Part shown: positions 57,017-64,000 of the stretch, piece after piece | Layout: each line of letters starts with the position of its first letter | Position numbering within the stretch: position 1 is the stretch's first letter | Program-made: the position numbers and the translations under genes | The notes under the pieces: generated by a model | What the model saw: the letters and a program-made list of their open reading frames with translations, nothing else | The model's database searches: none | Told to the model about the DNA's origin: nothing | Assembly (NCBI RefSeq): GCF_016860525.1 | Contig: NZ_BNEA01000015.1 | Coordinates: 5,418,501-5,482,500, forward strand | Source: Streptomyces rubradiris | GTDB lineage: Bacteria > Actinomycetota > Actinomycetes > Streptomycetales > Streptomycetaceae | Direction of reading: 5' to 3' | DNA: 64,000 nucleotides

Positions 57017-58027
57017 ATGACGATGCGAACCCGTAACCTCGGCACCACCGGCCCCCAGGTCTCCGCCCTCGGCCTCGGCTGCATGGGCATGTCCGGCATG
57101 TACGGCGAGGCGGACCGCGCCGAGTCGATCGCGACCATCCACGCGGCCCTGGAGGCCGGCGTGACGCTGCTGGACACCGGCGACTTCTACGGCATGGGCC
57201 ACAACGAACTGCTGATCAACGAGGCGCTGCGCACCGCCCCCGCCGCGCTGCGCGAGAACGCGCTCGTGAGCGTGAAGTTCGGCGCGCTGCGCGGCCCGGA
57301 CGGCGACTGGTACGGCTTCGACGGCCGCCCGGCCGCCGTGAAGAACTTCGCCGCCTACTCCCTCCAGCGCCTCGGCGTCGACCACATCGACGTCTACCGC
57401 CCGTCCCGGCTCGACCCGGACGTGCCCATCGAGGAGACCGTCGGCGCCATCGCCGAACTGGTCGACAAGGGCTGGGTCCGGCACATCGGGCTCAGCGAGG
57501 TCGGCGCGGACACCATCCGCCGGGCCGCCGCCACCGCCCCCATCGCGGACCTCCAGATCGAGTACGCCCTCATCTCCCGGGGACCCGAGCGGGAGATCCT
57601 GCCCACCCTGCGCGAACTGGGCATCGCCGTCACCGCGTACGGCGTGCTCTCGCGCGGGCTGATCTCCGGCCACGTCTCGGCCGACCGGGCCTTCGCCGCG
57701 AACGACTTCCGCGCCCACTCTCCCCGCTTCCAGGGCGACAACCTCCGGCACAACCTCACCCTGGTCGAGTCCCTGCGCGAGATCGCCGGGCAGAAGGGCG
57801 TCTCCGTCGCGCAGATCGCCATCGCCTGGGTGCTCTCCCGGGGCGAGGACATCGTGCCGCTGGTCGGCGCCCGCACCCGGCAGCGCCTCGGCGAGGCGCT
57901 GGGCGCGCTGGACGTGACCCTGGAGGAGGCCGACCTCGCCGCCATCGAGGCCGCGGTACCGGCGGACGCGGCGGCCGGCGACCGGTACGCGGCGGAGCAG
58001 ATGGCGATGCTCGACAGCGAACGCTGA
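57017..58027 (+). CDS. Aldo/keto reductase
   Basis: 336 residues. MRTRNLGTTGPQVSALGLGCMGMSG starts the barrel; LLDTGDFYGMGHNELL holds catalytic Asp and Tyr, and VSVKFGALRG the Lys. The usual His (QxHxxD) reads YRPSRLDP here, a substitution seen in a subset of the family. NADPH site at the end ([20 protein letters not shown]). Reduces carbonyl groups of unknown substrates. GGTGGTGG near the ATG may act as ribosome site. Preceded by a strong inverted repeat and followed by a TetR gene 24 bp downstream. Confidence 0.9.
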   Translation: MTMRTRNLGTTGPQVSALGLGCMGMSGMYGEADRAESIATIHAALEAGVTLLDTGDFYGMGHNELLINEALRTAPAALRENALVSVKFGALRGPDGDWYGFDGRPAAVKNFAAYSLQRLGVDHIDVYRPSRLDPDVPIEETVGAIAELVDKGWVRHIGLSEVGADTIRRAAATAPIADLQIEYALISRGPEREILPTLRELGIAVTAYGVLSRGLISGHVSADRAFAANDFRAHSPRFQGDNLRHNLTLVESLREIAGQKGVSVAQIAIAWVLSRGEDIVPLVGARTRQRLGEALGALDVTLEEADLAAIEAAVPADAAAGDRYAAEQMAMLDSER

Positions 58028-58039
58028 CGGCGTGCCGGG

Positions 58040-58045
58040 TACCGT
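58040..58045 (+). promoter_or_regulatory. TANNNT -10 box for leaderless TetR gene
   Basis: TACCGT, six bases, then ATG 58052. Confidence 0.45.
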
Positions 58046-58051
58046 CTAGGC

Positions 58052-58648
58052 ATGCCACCGACCAGCGAGACCCTGACCGCCGAGCGCATCCTCGAAGCCA
58101 CCGAGGAGGTGCTGCGCCGCCACGGCCCGGCCAAGGCCACCGTGGTCGACGTGGCCCGCGCGCTCGGCGTCAGCCATGGCAGTGTCTACCGGCACTTCCG
58201 CACCAAGGCGGCGCTGCGCGAGGCGGTGACCAAGCGCTGGCTGGACCGCACCTCCGAGCGGCTCGCGGTCATCGCCGCCGCCGAGGACCTCGCCCCGGAG
58301 CGGCGGCTGCGGGACTGGCTCGCGGCCCTCTTCGAGGCCAAGCGGCACAAGGCGGGCGACGATCCCGAGCTGTTCGCCACGTACACCGTGCTCGTCGACG
58401 AACTCGGCGGCGTGGTCCACGACCACATCGCCGACCTCACCGGCCAGCTCACCCGGATCATCGCCGCGGGCACGGAGTCGGGCGACTTCACCGCCACCGA
58501 CCCGGCCACGACGGCCCGCGCCGTCTTCCACGCGACGGCCCGCTTCCACGACCCGGGCTACGCCCGCGACTGGACGACGCCGGGCATCGAGGAGGAGTTC
58601 GAGGCGGTGGTGGGGTTGCTGGTGCGGGGGTTGAGGGCGGCGGGGTAG
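58052..58648 (+). CDS. TetR-family transcriptional regulator
   Basis: 198 residues. N-terminal helix-turn-helix: AERILEATEEVLRRHGPAKATVVDVARALGVSHGSVYRHFRTKAALREAV. The C-terminal part (EDLAPERRLRDWLAALFEAKRHKAGDDPELFATYTVLV) is a TetR_C_11-like ligand domain. It lies 24 bp after the aldo/keto reductase; it is a candidate ligand of the operator at 56971-56996. Initiation appears leaderless. Confidence 0.9.
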   Translation: MPPTSETLTAERILEATEEVLRRHGPAKATVVDVARALGVSHGSVYRHFRTKAALREAVTKRWLDRTSERLAVIAAAEDLAPERRLRDWLAALFEAKRHKAGDDPELFATYTVLVDELGGVVHDHIADLTGQLTRIIAAGTESGDFTATDPATTARAVFHATARFHDPGYARDWTTPGIEEEFEAVVGLLVRGLRAAG

Positions 58649-58729
58649 GAACGCGTCCCGCCTCGTTGCCGGGTCGGGCATACGCTTCGGGCGGGACATA
58701 CTCCTCGAACGTCCCGACCAGGAGGCAGC

Positions 58730-59245
58730 GTGATCACCCTCGTGCCCGAGACCATCCACACCGACCGGCTGGCCTTGCTCCCCCTGGAGGCGGAGCACGC
58801 CGAGGAGATGGCCGTGGCGCTGTCCGACCCCGGCCTGCACACCTTCACCGGCGGCACACCGGACACCGCCCAGGAACTGCGCGCCCGCTACGAACGCCTG
58901 GCGGCCGGCTCACCCCGCCCCGGCGAAACCTGGTGCAACTGGGTCCTCCGGCTCCGCGACGCCGCCTGCCTGACCGGCTATGTCCAAGCGACGGTCACTG
59001 CCGACGACCGCGGAGCCGCCGCGGAGATCGCCTGGGTGGTGGGCACCCCCTGGCAGCGGCGCGGCATCGCCACCGAAGCCGCCCGAGGTCTCGTCGCCTG
59101 GCTCCGAAATCATCCGGTGCACACGGTCGTCGCCCACATCCACCCGGACCACAAGGCATCCGCCGCCGTCGCCACCGCGGCCGGTCTCACCCCCACCGAT
59201 CAGTGGCACGACGGAGAGATCCGATGGCAGCTGACGATCGGCTGA
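58730..59245 (+). CDS. GNAT-family N-acetyltransferase
   Basis: 171 residues, RimJ/RimL-like. IHTDRLALLPLEAEHAEEMAVAL, then the acetyl-CoA site EIAWVVGTPWQRRGIATEAARGL (Q-x-x-G-x-A form) and VVAHIHPDHKASAAVATAAGL. Acetylates an amine of unknown acceptor. GGAGG precedes the GTG by six bases. Confidence 0.9.
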   Translation: MITLVPETIHTDRLALLPLEAEHAEEMAVALSDPGLHTFTGGTPDTAQELRARYERLAAGSPRPGETWCNWVLRLRDAACLTGYVQATVTADDRGAAAEIAWVVGTPWQRRGIATEAARGLVAWLRNHPVHTVVAHIHPDHKASAAVATAAGLTPTDQWHDGEIRWQLTIG

Positions 59246-59370
59246 CCACACACGTCCGCAGAGCCACGGGGGGGCGGGTGCTGACGCCACCCTCCGGCCG
59301 TGCCGGACCGTTGGGGGACGAAACCGCGTCGCCTCGTACGCGGCGATCGTCGCGCTCGTGATCCAAACCG

Positions 59371-60639
59371 TTAGCGGACCAAGGCGCCTTGGGAGATCCG
59401 CAGGCCGGTGACGGCATCAACGAACACATCACCGTTCTCGACACCCATCATCCACACGGGGCGCCAGCCCTGGCCCTTGACCTTCTGGGCCAGAAGGACC
59501 GCGCCATGGACGGTGCGGCCCGTATACGTGCGGGCAAGCCGCGCTGCCTTGTCCTTCGAAACGGTGCTTTCGGGCAGCTTGGGGTCTTTCACCGCGCGGG
59601 CGGTGAAGTTCATGATGCGCCCATTCGAGGTCACCGTGACGTTCAGCCGCATAGGCATCATCAGTCCCTTGCGGTACCGACGGTATGTGAACATGTAGAC
59701 CGCGCTCTTGCCTGATCCGCTGACATGGACGGTTCGTTTGGCGCCGAGCACCTCGGCAGGGAACCATCGACGGACGAAACGGGTCGAGATCTCTTCGGCC
59801 TGGGTCTGATTCAGGGGGCCGGCCTCGGCCCTGTTGTCCGTGAAGGCGGCTTCTTCCAATTTCTTCTCGGGCCACCATCCGGTGATCTCGCCCCGATTGG
59901 TTTTCGCCGTCACTAGTCCACTGTGCTTCGCGACAATGGTCTGCTCGACCTGCGTCCCCTTTCCGAAGACATACGCGGCGGCCTCGGTGATCCATGCGTC
60001 CGCACCCTCGACGGCCCGTTGGGCAGCCGCGAATCCCGGTCGCTGTGTCAGGGGAATGTAAGGAGTGACGGAGGAGTGGAAGGTGGCGATCAAGGCGGCG
60101 GAGCCCGTAACGGCGAGAGTCGCTCCCCAGAGCGCATCACGCTTGGCCCTTCTCGTGACCCACCCGGTCCGCCGGCACCATACGGTTCCCGCCGCCACTC
60201 CGATCAGCGACCCGGTCGTGTTGGCGACGATGTCCGTCGCACTGCACGAGCGGCCCATGGCCCCCTCCGCCTGGATGAGTTCGATGAGTCCGCTTCCCAC
60301 TGCCGTGACCGCGAGGGTGGTCAGGGGGCGCTGGAAGACGAGAGCGGCGAAGAAGGAGGCCGGGATGAACAGAGCAACGTTCAGCAGCGCGCTGGAAGAG
60401 GTCAGCTGAGGAAACGGCGAACTCAGATCGCACACCGCTCCGTCGCCGACCGGCCCTCCGTCTGTCGGCAGCAACGTCACGGCGAGAATCCCGGCGGAAC
60501 AGACGGCCAGGAGTGCGCGTACCGTGACCGGTTTCCGGCGCGCACGCGCGATCAGAACTGTCGGCACCGCCAAGCAGAGGGCGATCGGAACGAACCAGAC
60601 CAGCAGTCCGGGAATGGCCTGTACGGACGCGTCGATCAC
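59371..60639 (-). CDS. VanZ-domain membrane protein with large C-terminal domain
   Basis: 422 residues. Five hydrophobic helices in ~10-160 include the VanZ pattern NVALFIPASFFAALVF, GLIELIQAEGAMGRSCSATDIVANTTGSLIGVAAG; another helix lies near 175-195. Residues ~200-422 form a probable extracellular part (SVTPYIPLTQRPGF to FVDAVTGLRISQG), ending with a PepSY-like V-FVDA-TG motif. VanZ itself lowers teicoplanin sensitivity; the joined domain is not the standard form. GC content is lower than in neighbours, pointing to recent acquisition. Located 93 bp downstream of a secreted-protein gene on the same strand. Confidence 0.82.
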   Translation of the reverse strand: MIDASVQAIPGLLVWFVPIALCLAVPTVLIARARRKPVTVRALLAVCSAGILAVTLLPTDGGPVGDGAVCDLSSPFPQLTSSSALLNVALFIPASFFAALVFQRPLTTLAVTAVGSGLIELIQAEGAMGRSCSATDIVANTTGSLIGVAAGTVWCRRTGWVTRRAKRDALWGATLAVTGSAALIATFHSSVTPYIPLTQRPGFAAAQRAVEGADAWITEAAAYVFGKGTQVEQTIVAKHSGLVTAKTNRGEITGWWPEKKLEEAAFTDNRAEAGPLNQTQAEEISTRFVRRWFPAEVLGAKRTVHVSGSGKSAVYMFTYRRYRKGLMMPMRLNVTVTSNGRIMNFTARAVKDPKLPESTVSKDKAARLARTYTGRTVHGAVLLAQKVKGQGWRPVWMMGVENGDVFVDAVTGLRISQGALVR

Positions 60640-60679
60640 GAGAACGGCGGTCCTTTCGACGGGGAAGGGGGACGAGAAC

Positions 60680-60713
60680 GGGGAAGAGGCCCCTTGCGCA
60701 GGGCTTCTTCCCC
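60680..60713 (-). terminator. Terminator of secreted-protein gene
   Basis: GGGGAAGA and TCTTCCCC arms with GCCC/GGGC pairing inside form a long hairpin in the 93-bp gap ahead of the VanZ gene, suggesting the two genes are transcribed separately. Confidence 0.65.
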
Positions 60714-60732
60714 GTTTCGTCGAACGGGCGGA

Positions 60733-61140
60733 TCAGCAGAAGGTGACCGGCGGGGTGTAGTACTTACCCGTGGTCGCGTCCATCAGGCCTGTGGCCGAGC
60801 AGTCCGGAGCGTACTTTGCTATGGACTGGGCGCCGAAGGAGTGCGACACCTTCTGCCCCGCGGACACGGCCTTCTGACTGTCCCTGAAGAGAGCCTCGCT
60901 CGTCACCATCATGAGAGTGACGTAAACCTTGCTGCCGCCACTCTTTTCATATTCCGTGGCACCATAGAAGACACTGGAGTTACCGCTGACGACGGAGCCG
61001 TTGCGCGCCTCGAATTTCAGCTTTCCGTTGGACAGTTTGGTGCTGGTGGTGCCGCCGGTGCCGGCGGAGGCAGCCGTAGTGGCCCCGAAAATCAGCGCCG
61101 TGGACAAGGTGGCGATGGTCAGGAAGCGGCTGGTCGCCAT
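60733..61140 (-). CDS. Small secreted protein, function unknown
   Basis: 135 residues. Signal peptide MATSRFLTIATLSTALIFGATTAASAG. The mature ~108 residues are Ser/Thr/Lys rich with two cysteines (PDCSATGL, and the last residue in TPPVTFC) that may pair. GGGGGA precedes the ATG by seven bases. No family recognised. Codon use is less GC-biased than the core genes of the window. Confidence 0.75.
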   Translation of the reverse strand: MATSRFLTIATLSTALIFGATTAASAGTGGTTSTKLSNGKLKFEARNGSVVSGNSSVFYGATEYEKSGGSKVYVTLMMVTSEALFRDSQKAVSAGQKVSHSFGAQSIAKYAPDCSATGLMDATTGKYYTPPVTFC

Positions 61141-61484
61141 GGTGAATCCCCCTGTTCGGGCTCATTGTCTGATGAACCAGGGTCTCGCCGGGAAAGCAGC
61201 GTAGTCCATCGGTAGTGCTGGTCGGTGAACCGTGGGCAATTCCAAGCCATTTGTGAAGGGGCGTAATAATTATGATGTAACGAATTAATGAAAAGGCTGA
61301 CCGGTTTTCCTTCCTGTCAGCCGACGGGAGCTGGCTCGGACGGCCCTCGGGCGGCGCGGAGGCGGGCGTGTGGGGGCGCATGCGTTGCCGGCCGACGCGC
61401 CTTCTTGCTTCCGTGTGCGCCTTACGTCTGCGGTAGCGGGAGGCGATTCTGGCCGTCAAAGCCGGTACAGCAAGGTGAGTTCTC
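61141..61484. other. Divergent gap with AT-rich tract
   Basis: 344 bp between two divergently oriented genes. No gene seen. From 61264 to 61294, 26 of 31 bases are A or T, extreme for this chromosome; TAATAATTAT could act as -10 or as a binding site for a nucleoid protein such as Lsr2. Confidence 0.6.
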
Positions 61485-62051
61485 ATGACGACGGCCGACA
61501 CCGACGACGACTCCGCGGCACCAGCCGACCCCCCGAACCCCCGGGCGCGGCGCCCGTGGTGGAAGAAGTGGCTCAGTGGGCCGGCGGCGCTCGCGTACGC
61601 GGTCGCCGTCGTCGGGGCGGGGGCCGGTGCCGTGATGACTCCGCTCGGGGATCATGTGCTGAAGTCGCTCTTCGACGAGCCGACCTGCCCCGGTGACGGA
61701 GCGGCCTGCGACGGCAAGAACCCGCAGAACCAGGGGTGCGGCGAGGACGCGGGCACCTTCAAGCCCACGGCGGGCAATCCCGCGCTCCTCCAGATCCGCT
61801 ACAGCGAGGACTGCGAGGCGGTCTGGGCGAAGATCGAGCGGGGGAGTCCCGGCGACCAGGTGACGGTCGGCGTCACGGGCGGCAGGACGCGGACGGCCGA
61901 CATCGATTACGGCGACGACCAGTTCACGCATATGGTGACGGTCCCCGACGGCGAGTTCCAGGTCACCGCGTGCGCGGTGCCGAAGCCCGGTGGCAAGAGC
62001 ACCTACGAGCGGTACTGCATCCACGCCACCGAGGCCACCGCCTGGCGGTGA
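61485..62051 (+). CDS. DUF2690 membrane-anchored protein
   Basis: 188 residues. One transmembrane helix at ~33-53 (GPAALAYAVAVVGAGAGAVM) after a basic stretch, so the C-terminal domain is outside. That domain follows the DUF2690 pattern with four to six cysteines: TCPGDGAACDGKNPQNQGCGEDAGTF, RYSEDCEAVWAKI, QVTACAVP, RYCIHATE. Function unknown; in streptomycetes such domains often occur with XRE-type DNA-binding domains, absent here. AAGGTGAG precedes the ATG. Confidence 0.83.
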   Translation: MTTADTDDDSAAPADPPNPRARRPWWKKWLSGPAALAYAVAVVGAGAGAVMTPLGDHVLKSLFDEPTCPGDGAACDGKNPQNQGCGEDAGTFKPTAGNPALLQIRYSEDCEAVWAKIERGSPGDQVTVGVTGGRTRTADIDYGDDQFTHMVTVPDGEFQVTACAVPKPGGKSTYERYCIHATEATAWR

Positions 62052-62085
62052 CCGGCCTCGCCCCGCCCGTTTTGCCCGGCCCGGG

Positions 62086-63540
62086 TCAGACCCGTTCCGG
62101 CGCCGCCTCCGTGGCCGGGCGTATCTCCGGTGTCTCCAGGGCCGCCGCCGTCCGCTCGGCCGTCCGGCGTGCCCAGCGGCCGCTGGTCAGCAGGCCGAGG
62201 ACCAGGACGGCGAGGCCGCAGCCGGCGAGGATCCACCAGCCGGGGCGGGCCGCCGCGACGAACGTCCGACGGTACGGCGACGAGCCTGTGCCGGAGGCCA
62301 GGACCGCGCCGATCACCGCGACGCCGAGCGTCGAGCCCAGTTGCCGGCTGGTGGAGGCGACGGCGGCGGCGACCCCCGCCTGGGTGCGGGGCATGCCCGA
62401 CACCGCCGTGTTGGTGATCGGCGCGTTCACGAAGCCGAAGCCGATCCCGAAGAGGGCGTAGCCGAGCACCAGGGTGGCGTTCTCCGTCTCCGCCTCGAAC
62501 GCGGCGAACAGGACACCGCTCGCGGTCATCGCCGCACCCGCCACCAGCAGCGAGAGACGCGGGCCGCGGCTGCCGACCAGGCGGCCGGACAACGGGGCGC
62601 ACAGGAACATCGGCACGGCCATCGGCAGCATCCACAGGCCCGCGTGCAGGGCGTCGAGACCGCGCACGTTCTGCAGGTACAGCGTGGACAGGAACAGGAA
62701 GCCGCCCAGGGACGCGAACGCGCCGATCGCGATCACGGTGGCGCCGCTGAACGGGGCCGAACGGAAGAAACGCAGGTCGATGAGGGGTTCGGCGCGCCGG
62801 GGCTCGTACCAGAGGAGGGCCACGAGGGCGGCCACGGCGATCGCGGCGAAGGGGAGCACGGGCCCGGCGCCGGATTCCGGTGCCTCGATGATCGCGTACG
62901 TCAGCGCGCCGAACAGGGCGATCACCAGCAACTGGCCGACCGGGTCGGGGCGGCGGGCCCGGGGCGCGCGGGACTCGGGGACGTAGCGCAGGGTGAGCAG
63001 CAGGGCCGCGAGGCCGACCGGGAGGTTGAGCCAGAAGATGGCGCGCCAGCTCACCGACTGCACCAGCAGCCCGCCGACCAGCGGGCCCGCCGCCATGGCG
63101 ATGCCGACGACCGCGCCCCACACGCCGATCGCGCGGGCGCGTTCGCGGGGGTCGGTGAAGGTGTTGGTGATGATCGACATGGCGACCGGGTTGAGCATCG
63201 AGCCGCCCACCGCCTGGACCATGCGGAACACGACGAGCAGCTCCAGGTCCGGGGCGAGGGAGCAGAGCACCGACCCCGCGGTGAACAGGGCCAGGCCCGT
63301 CATGAACACGCGCTTGCGGCCGATCCGGTCGGCGGTGGAGCCGGCGAGCATGAGCAGCGAGGCCAGTACGAGCGTGTAGGCGTCGATGGTCCACTGCAGA
63401 CCGGAGGTGGTGGCGCCCAGATCGCGCTGCATCGCGGGCAGTGCCACGTTCAGCGCGGTGGTGTCCAGGCTCACGATCAGCAGGCTCGTACAGCAGATCG
63501 CGAGCACGAGCATGCGGCGGTGACGGCTCAACTCGGGCAT
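62086..63540 (-). CDS. MFS multidrug efflux transporter (DHA2/EmrB type)
   Basis: 484 residues with 14 predicted helices. Motif C-like TTALNVALPAMQRDL, motif A AGSTADRIGRKRVFM, and WGAVVGIAMAAGPLVGGLLV, typical of drug:H+ antiporters with 14 helices. ATG 63540 (MPELSRHRRMLVL) is preferred over 63549 because TAGACG-N17-TACGAT places the -10 seven bases before it. No regulator is adjacent in the window. Confidence 0.9.
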   Translation of the reverse strand: MPELSRHRRMLVLAICCTSLLIVSLDTTALNVALPAMQRDLGATTSGLQWTIDAYTLVLASLLMLAGSTADRIGRKRVFMTGLALFTAGSVLCSLAPDLELLVVFRMVQAVGGSMLNPVAMSIITNTFTDPRERARAIGVWGAVVGIAMAAGPLVGGLLVQSVSWRAIFWLNLPVGLAALLLTLRYVPESRAPRARRPDPVGQLLVIALFGALTYAIIEAPESGAGPVLPFAAIAVAALVALLWYEPRRAEPLIDLRFFRSAPFSGATVIAIGAFASLGGFLFLSTLYLQNVRGLDALHAGLWMLPMAVPMFLCAPLSGRLVGSRGPRLSLLVAGAAMTASGVLFAAFEAETENATLVLGYALFGIGFGFVNAPITNTAVSGMPRTQAGVAAAVASTSRQLGSTLGVAVIGAVLASGTGSSPYRRTFVAAARPGWWILAGCGLAVLVLGLLTSGRWARRTAERTAAALETPEIRPATEAAPERV

Positions 63541-63547
63541 GCGTGCC

Positions 63548-63576
63548 ATCGTACGCCGATTTCGATAGTGCGTCTA
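63548..63576 (-). promoter_or_regulatory. Promoter of MFS gene, leaderless
   Basis: Reverse strand TAGACG (63571-63576), 17 bp, TACGAT (63548-63553), seven bases, ATG 63540. It partly overlaps the end of the next MFS gene. Confidence 0.6.
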
Positions 63577-64000
63577 ACTAATGAATTTTGCACGGTCTTT
63601 GCCGGGCAGCCGGAGGCCGAGCCCCATCAGCCCCAGCAGCCCGGCCGCCTGCACCGCCAGCACCACCGCCAGCGCCCCTCGCATCCCGGCCCCCGGGACC
63701 AGCGACAGGAACAGCGAGCCGAGCGACGCCACCCCGACCGCCAGGCACGACTGCTGGAGCGTGGCCGCGAGCCCGCTGCCCGTCCCGGCCAGCCGGTCCG
63801 GGATCGCCGCCAGCAGGAACCGGAAGTACAGCGGCAGCTGCAGACCCTGGCCGATCCCGCACAGCGCCAGGCCCGGCGCCAGCGCCAGCGGGCTCAGGTG
63901 CGGCCACGGGCCCAGCAGCGCGGTCGCGGCCATCGTCGCCAGGCCCGCGATGTGCGCCACCGCCGCCAGCGCCACCGCCCGCCCGCCGAACCGCGCCACC
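63574..64000 (-). CDS. MFS transporter, C-terminal part (cut by window edge)
   Basis: At least 141 residues with four to five hydrophobic helices (GLALCGIGQGLQLPLYFRFLLAAIPDRLAGTGSGLAATLQQSCLAVGVASLGSLF shortened here to its key G and P pattern). This matches the second half of a DHA2-type MFS protein. The 5' end lies beyond 64000. It ends 33 bp before the start of the other MFS gene, tandem on the same strand; they could be paralogues. Confidence 0.82.
   Translation of the reverse strand, partial: VARFGGRAVALAAVAHIAGLATMAATALLGPWPHLSPLALAPGLALCGIGQGLQLPLYFRFLLAAIPDRLAGTGSGLAATLQQSCLAVGVASLGSLFLSLVPGAGMRGALAVVLAVQAAGLLGLMGLGLRLPGKDRAKFIS

Overview
The window is chromosomal DNA from a high-GC actinomycete, almost certainly a Streptomyces. 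Third codon positions are nearly all G or C and GTG starts are frequent. Many genes lack a ribosome binding site and instead have a TANNNT -10 box 6-7 nt before the start codon. The gene content (tricorn-like protease, SpoIIE-type phosphatase, DUF3097, DUF2690, emfourin, chitinase with DasR-type boxes) and the order hrcA-dnaJ, phoH-ybeY, era, leuA, recO-uppS-zur-znu-glyS fit that genus. No tRNA, rRNA, insertion sequence, prophage, CRISPR array or biosynthetic cluster was seen.

Layout. 1-10.7 kb: YceI protein, small conserved protein, holA, rpsT (reverse), lepA, an acyl-CoA ligase, a kinase-GAF-SpoIIE phosphatase and hemW. 10.8-12.5 kb: a DUF3097 protein with a TOPRIM-like signature and an MBL hydrolase, both reverse. 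12.5-17.2 kb: CIRCE-controlled hrcA-dnaJ, whose end carries a 33-bp triplication, then nitronate monooxygenase, rsmE and a VOC protein. 17.3-25.6 kb: tricorn-like protease, HIT protein, RNase Z, adenosine deaminase, a glucarate-dehydratase-like enolase and a PfkB kinase.

25.8-54.9 kb looks like an expanded version of the old Gram-positive block phoH-ybeY-cdd-era-recO-glyS. The cdd position is held by a cytidine-deaminase-like protein with no Cys or His. Between it and era lie a WxL/DUF916-type surface locus and a PII gene whose amt partner is reduced to a C-terminal stub. Between era and recO lie GH1 beta-glucosidase, an M4 protease with its emfourin inhibitor, leuA with an attenuator leader peptide, a TerB-like protein, and a probable sialic-acid locus (GH33 sialidase, peptide-type ABC transporter, NanA-like lyase) whose first permease gene is frameshifted. 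After recO-uppS come the zinc genes zur and znuBCA, the latter behind a promoter covered by two Zur boxes, and then glyS.

54.9-64 kb is more accessory: a GH18 chitinase with paired DasR-type sites, a TetR remnant, aldo/keto reductase, intact TetR, GNAT acetyltransferase, a VanZ-domain protein with a large extra domain, small secreted or anchored proteins, and two MFS transporters, the last cut by the window edge.

The observations that seem least ordinary are the metal-less cytidine deaminase homologue, the PII/amt remnant together with the DUF916 tail that exists only as antisense of PII, the WxL-like locus with twin promoters, the frameshifted sialic-acid-type transporter, and the widespread leaderless start architecture.
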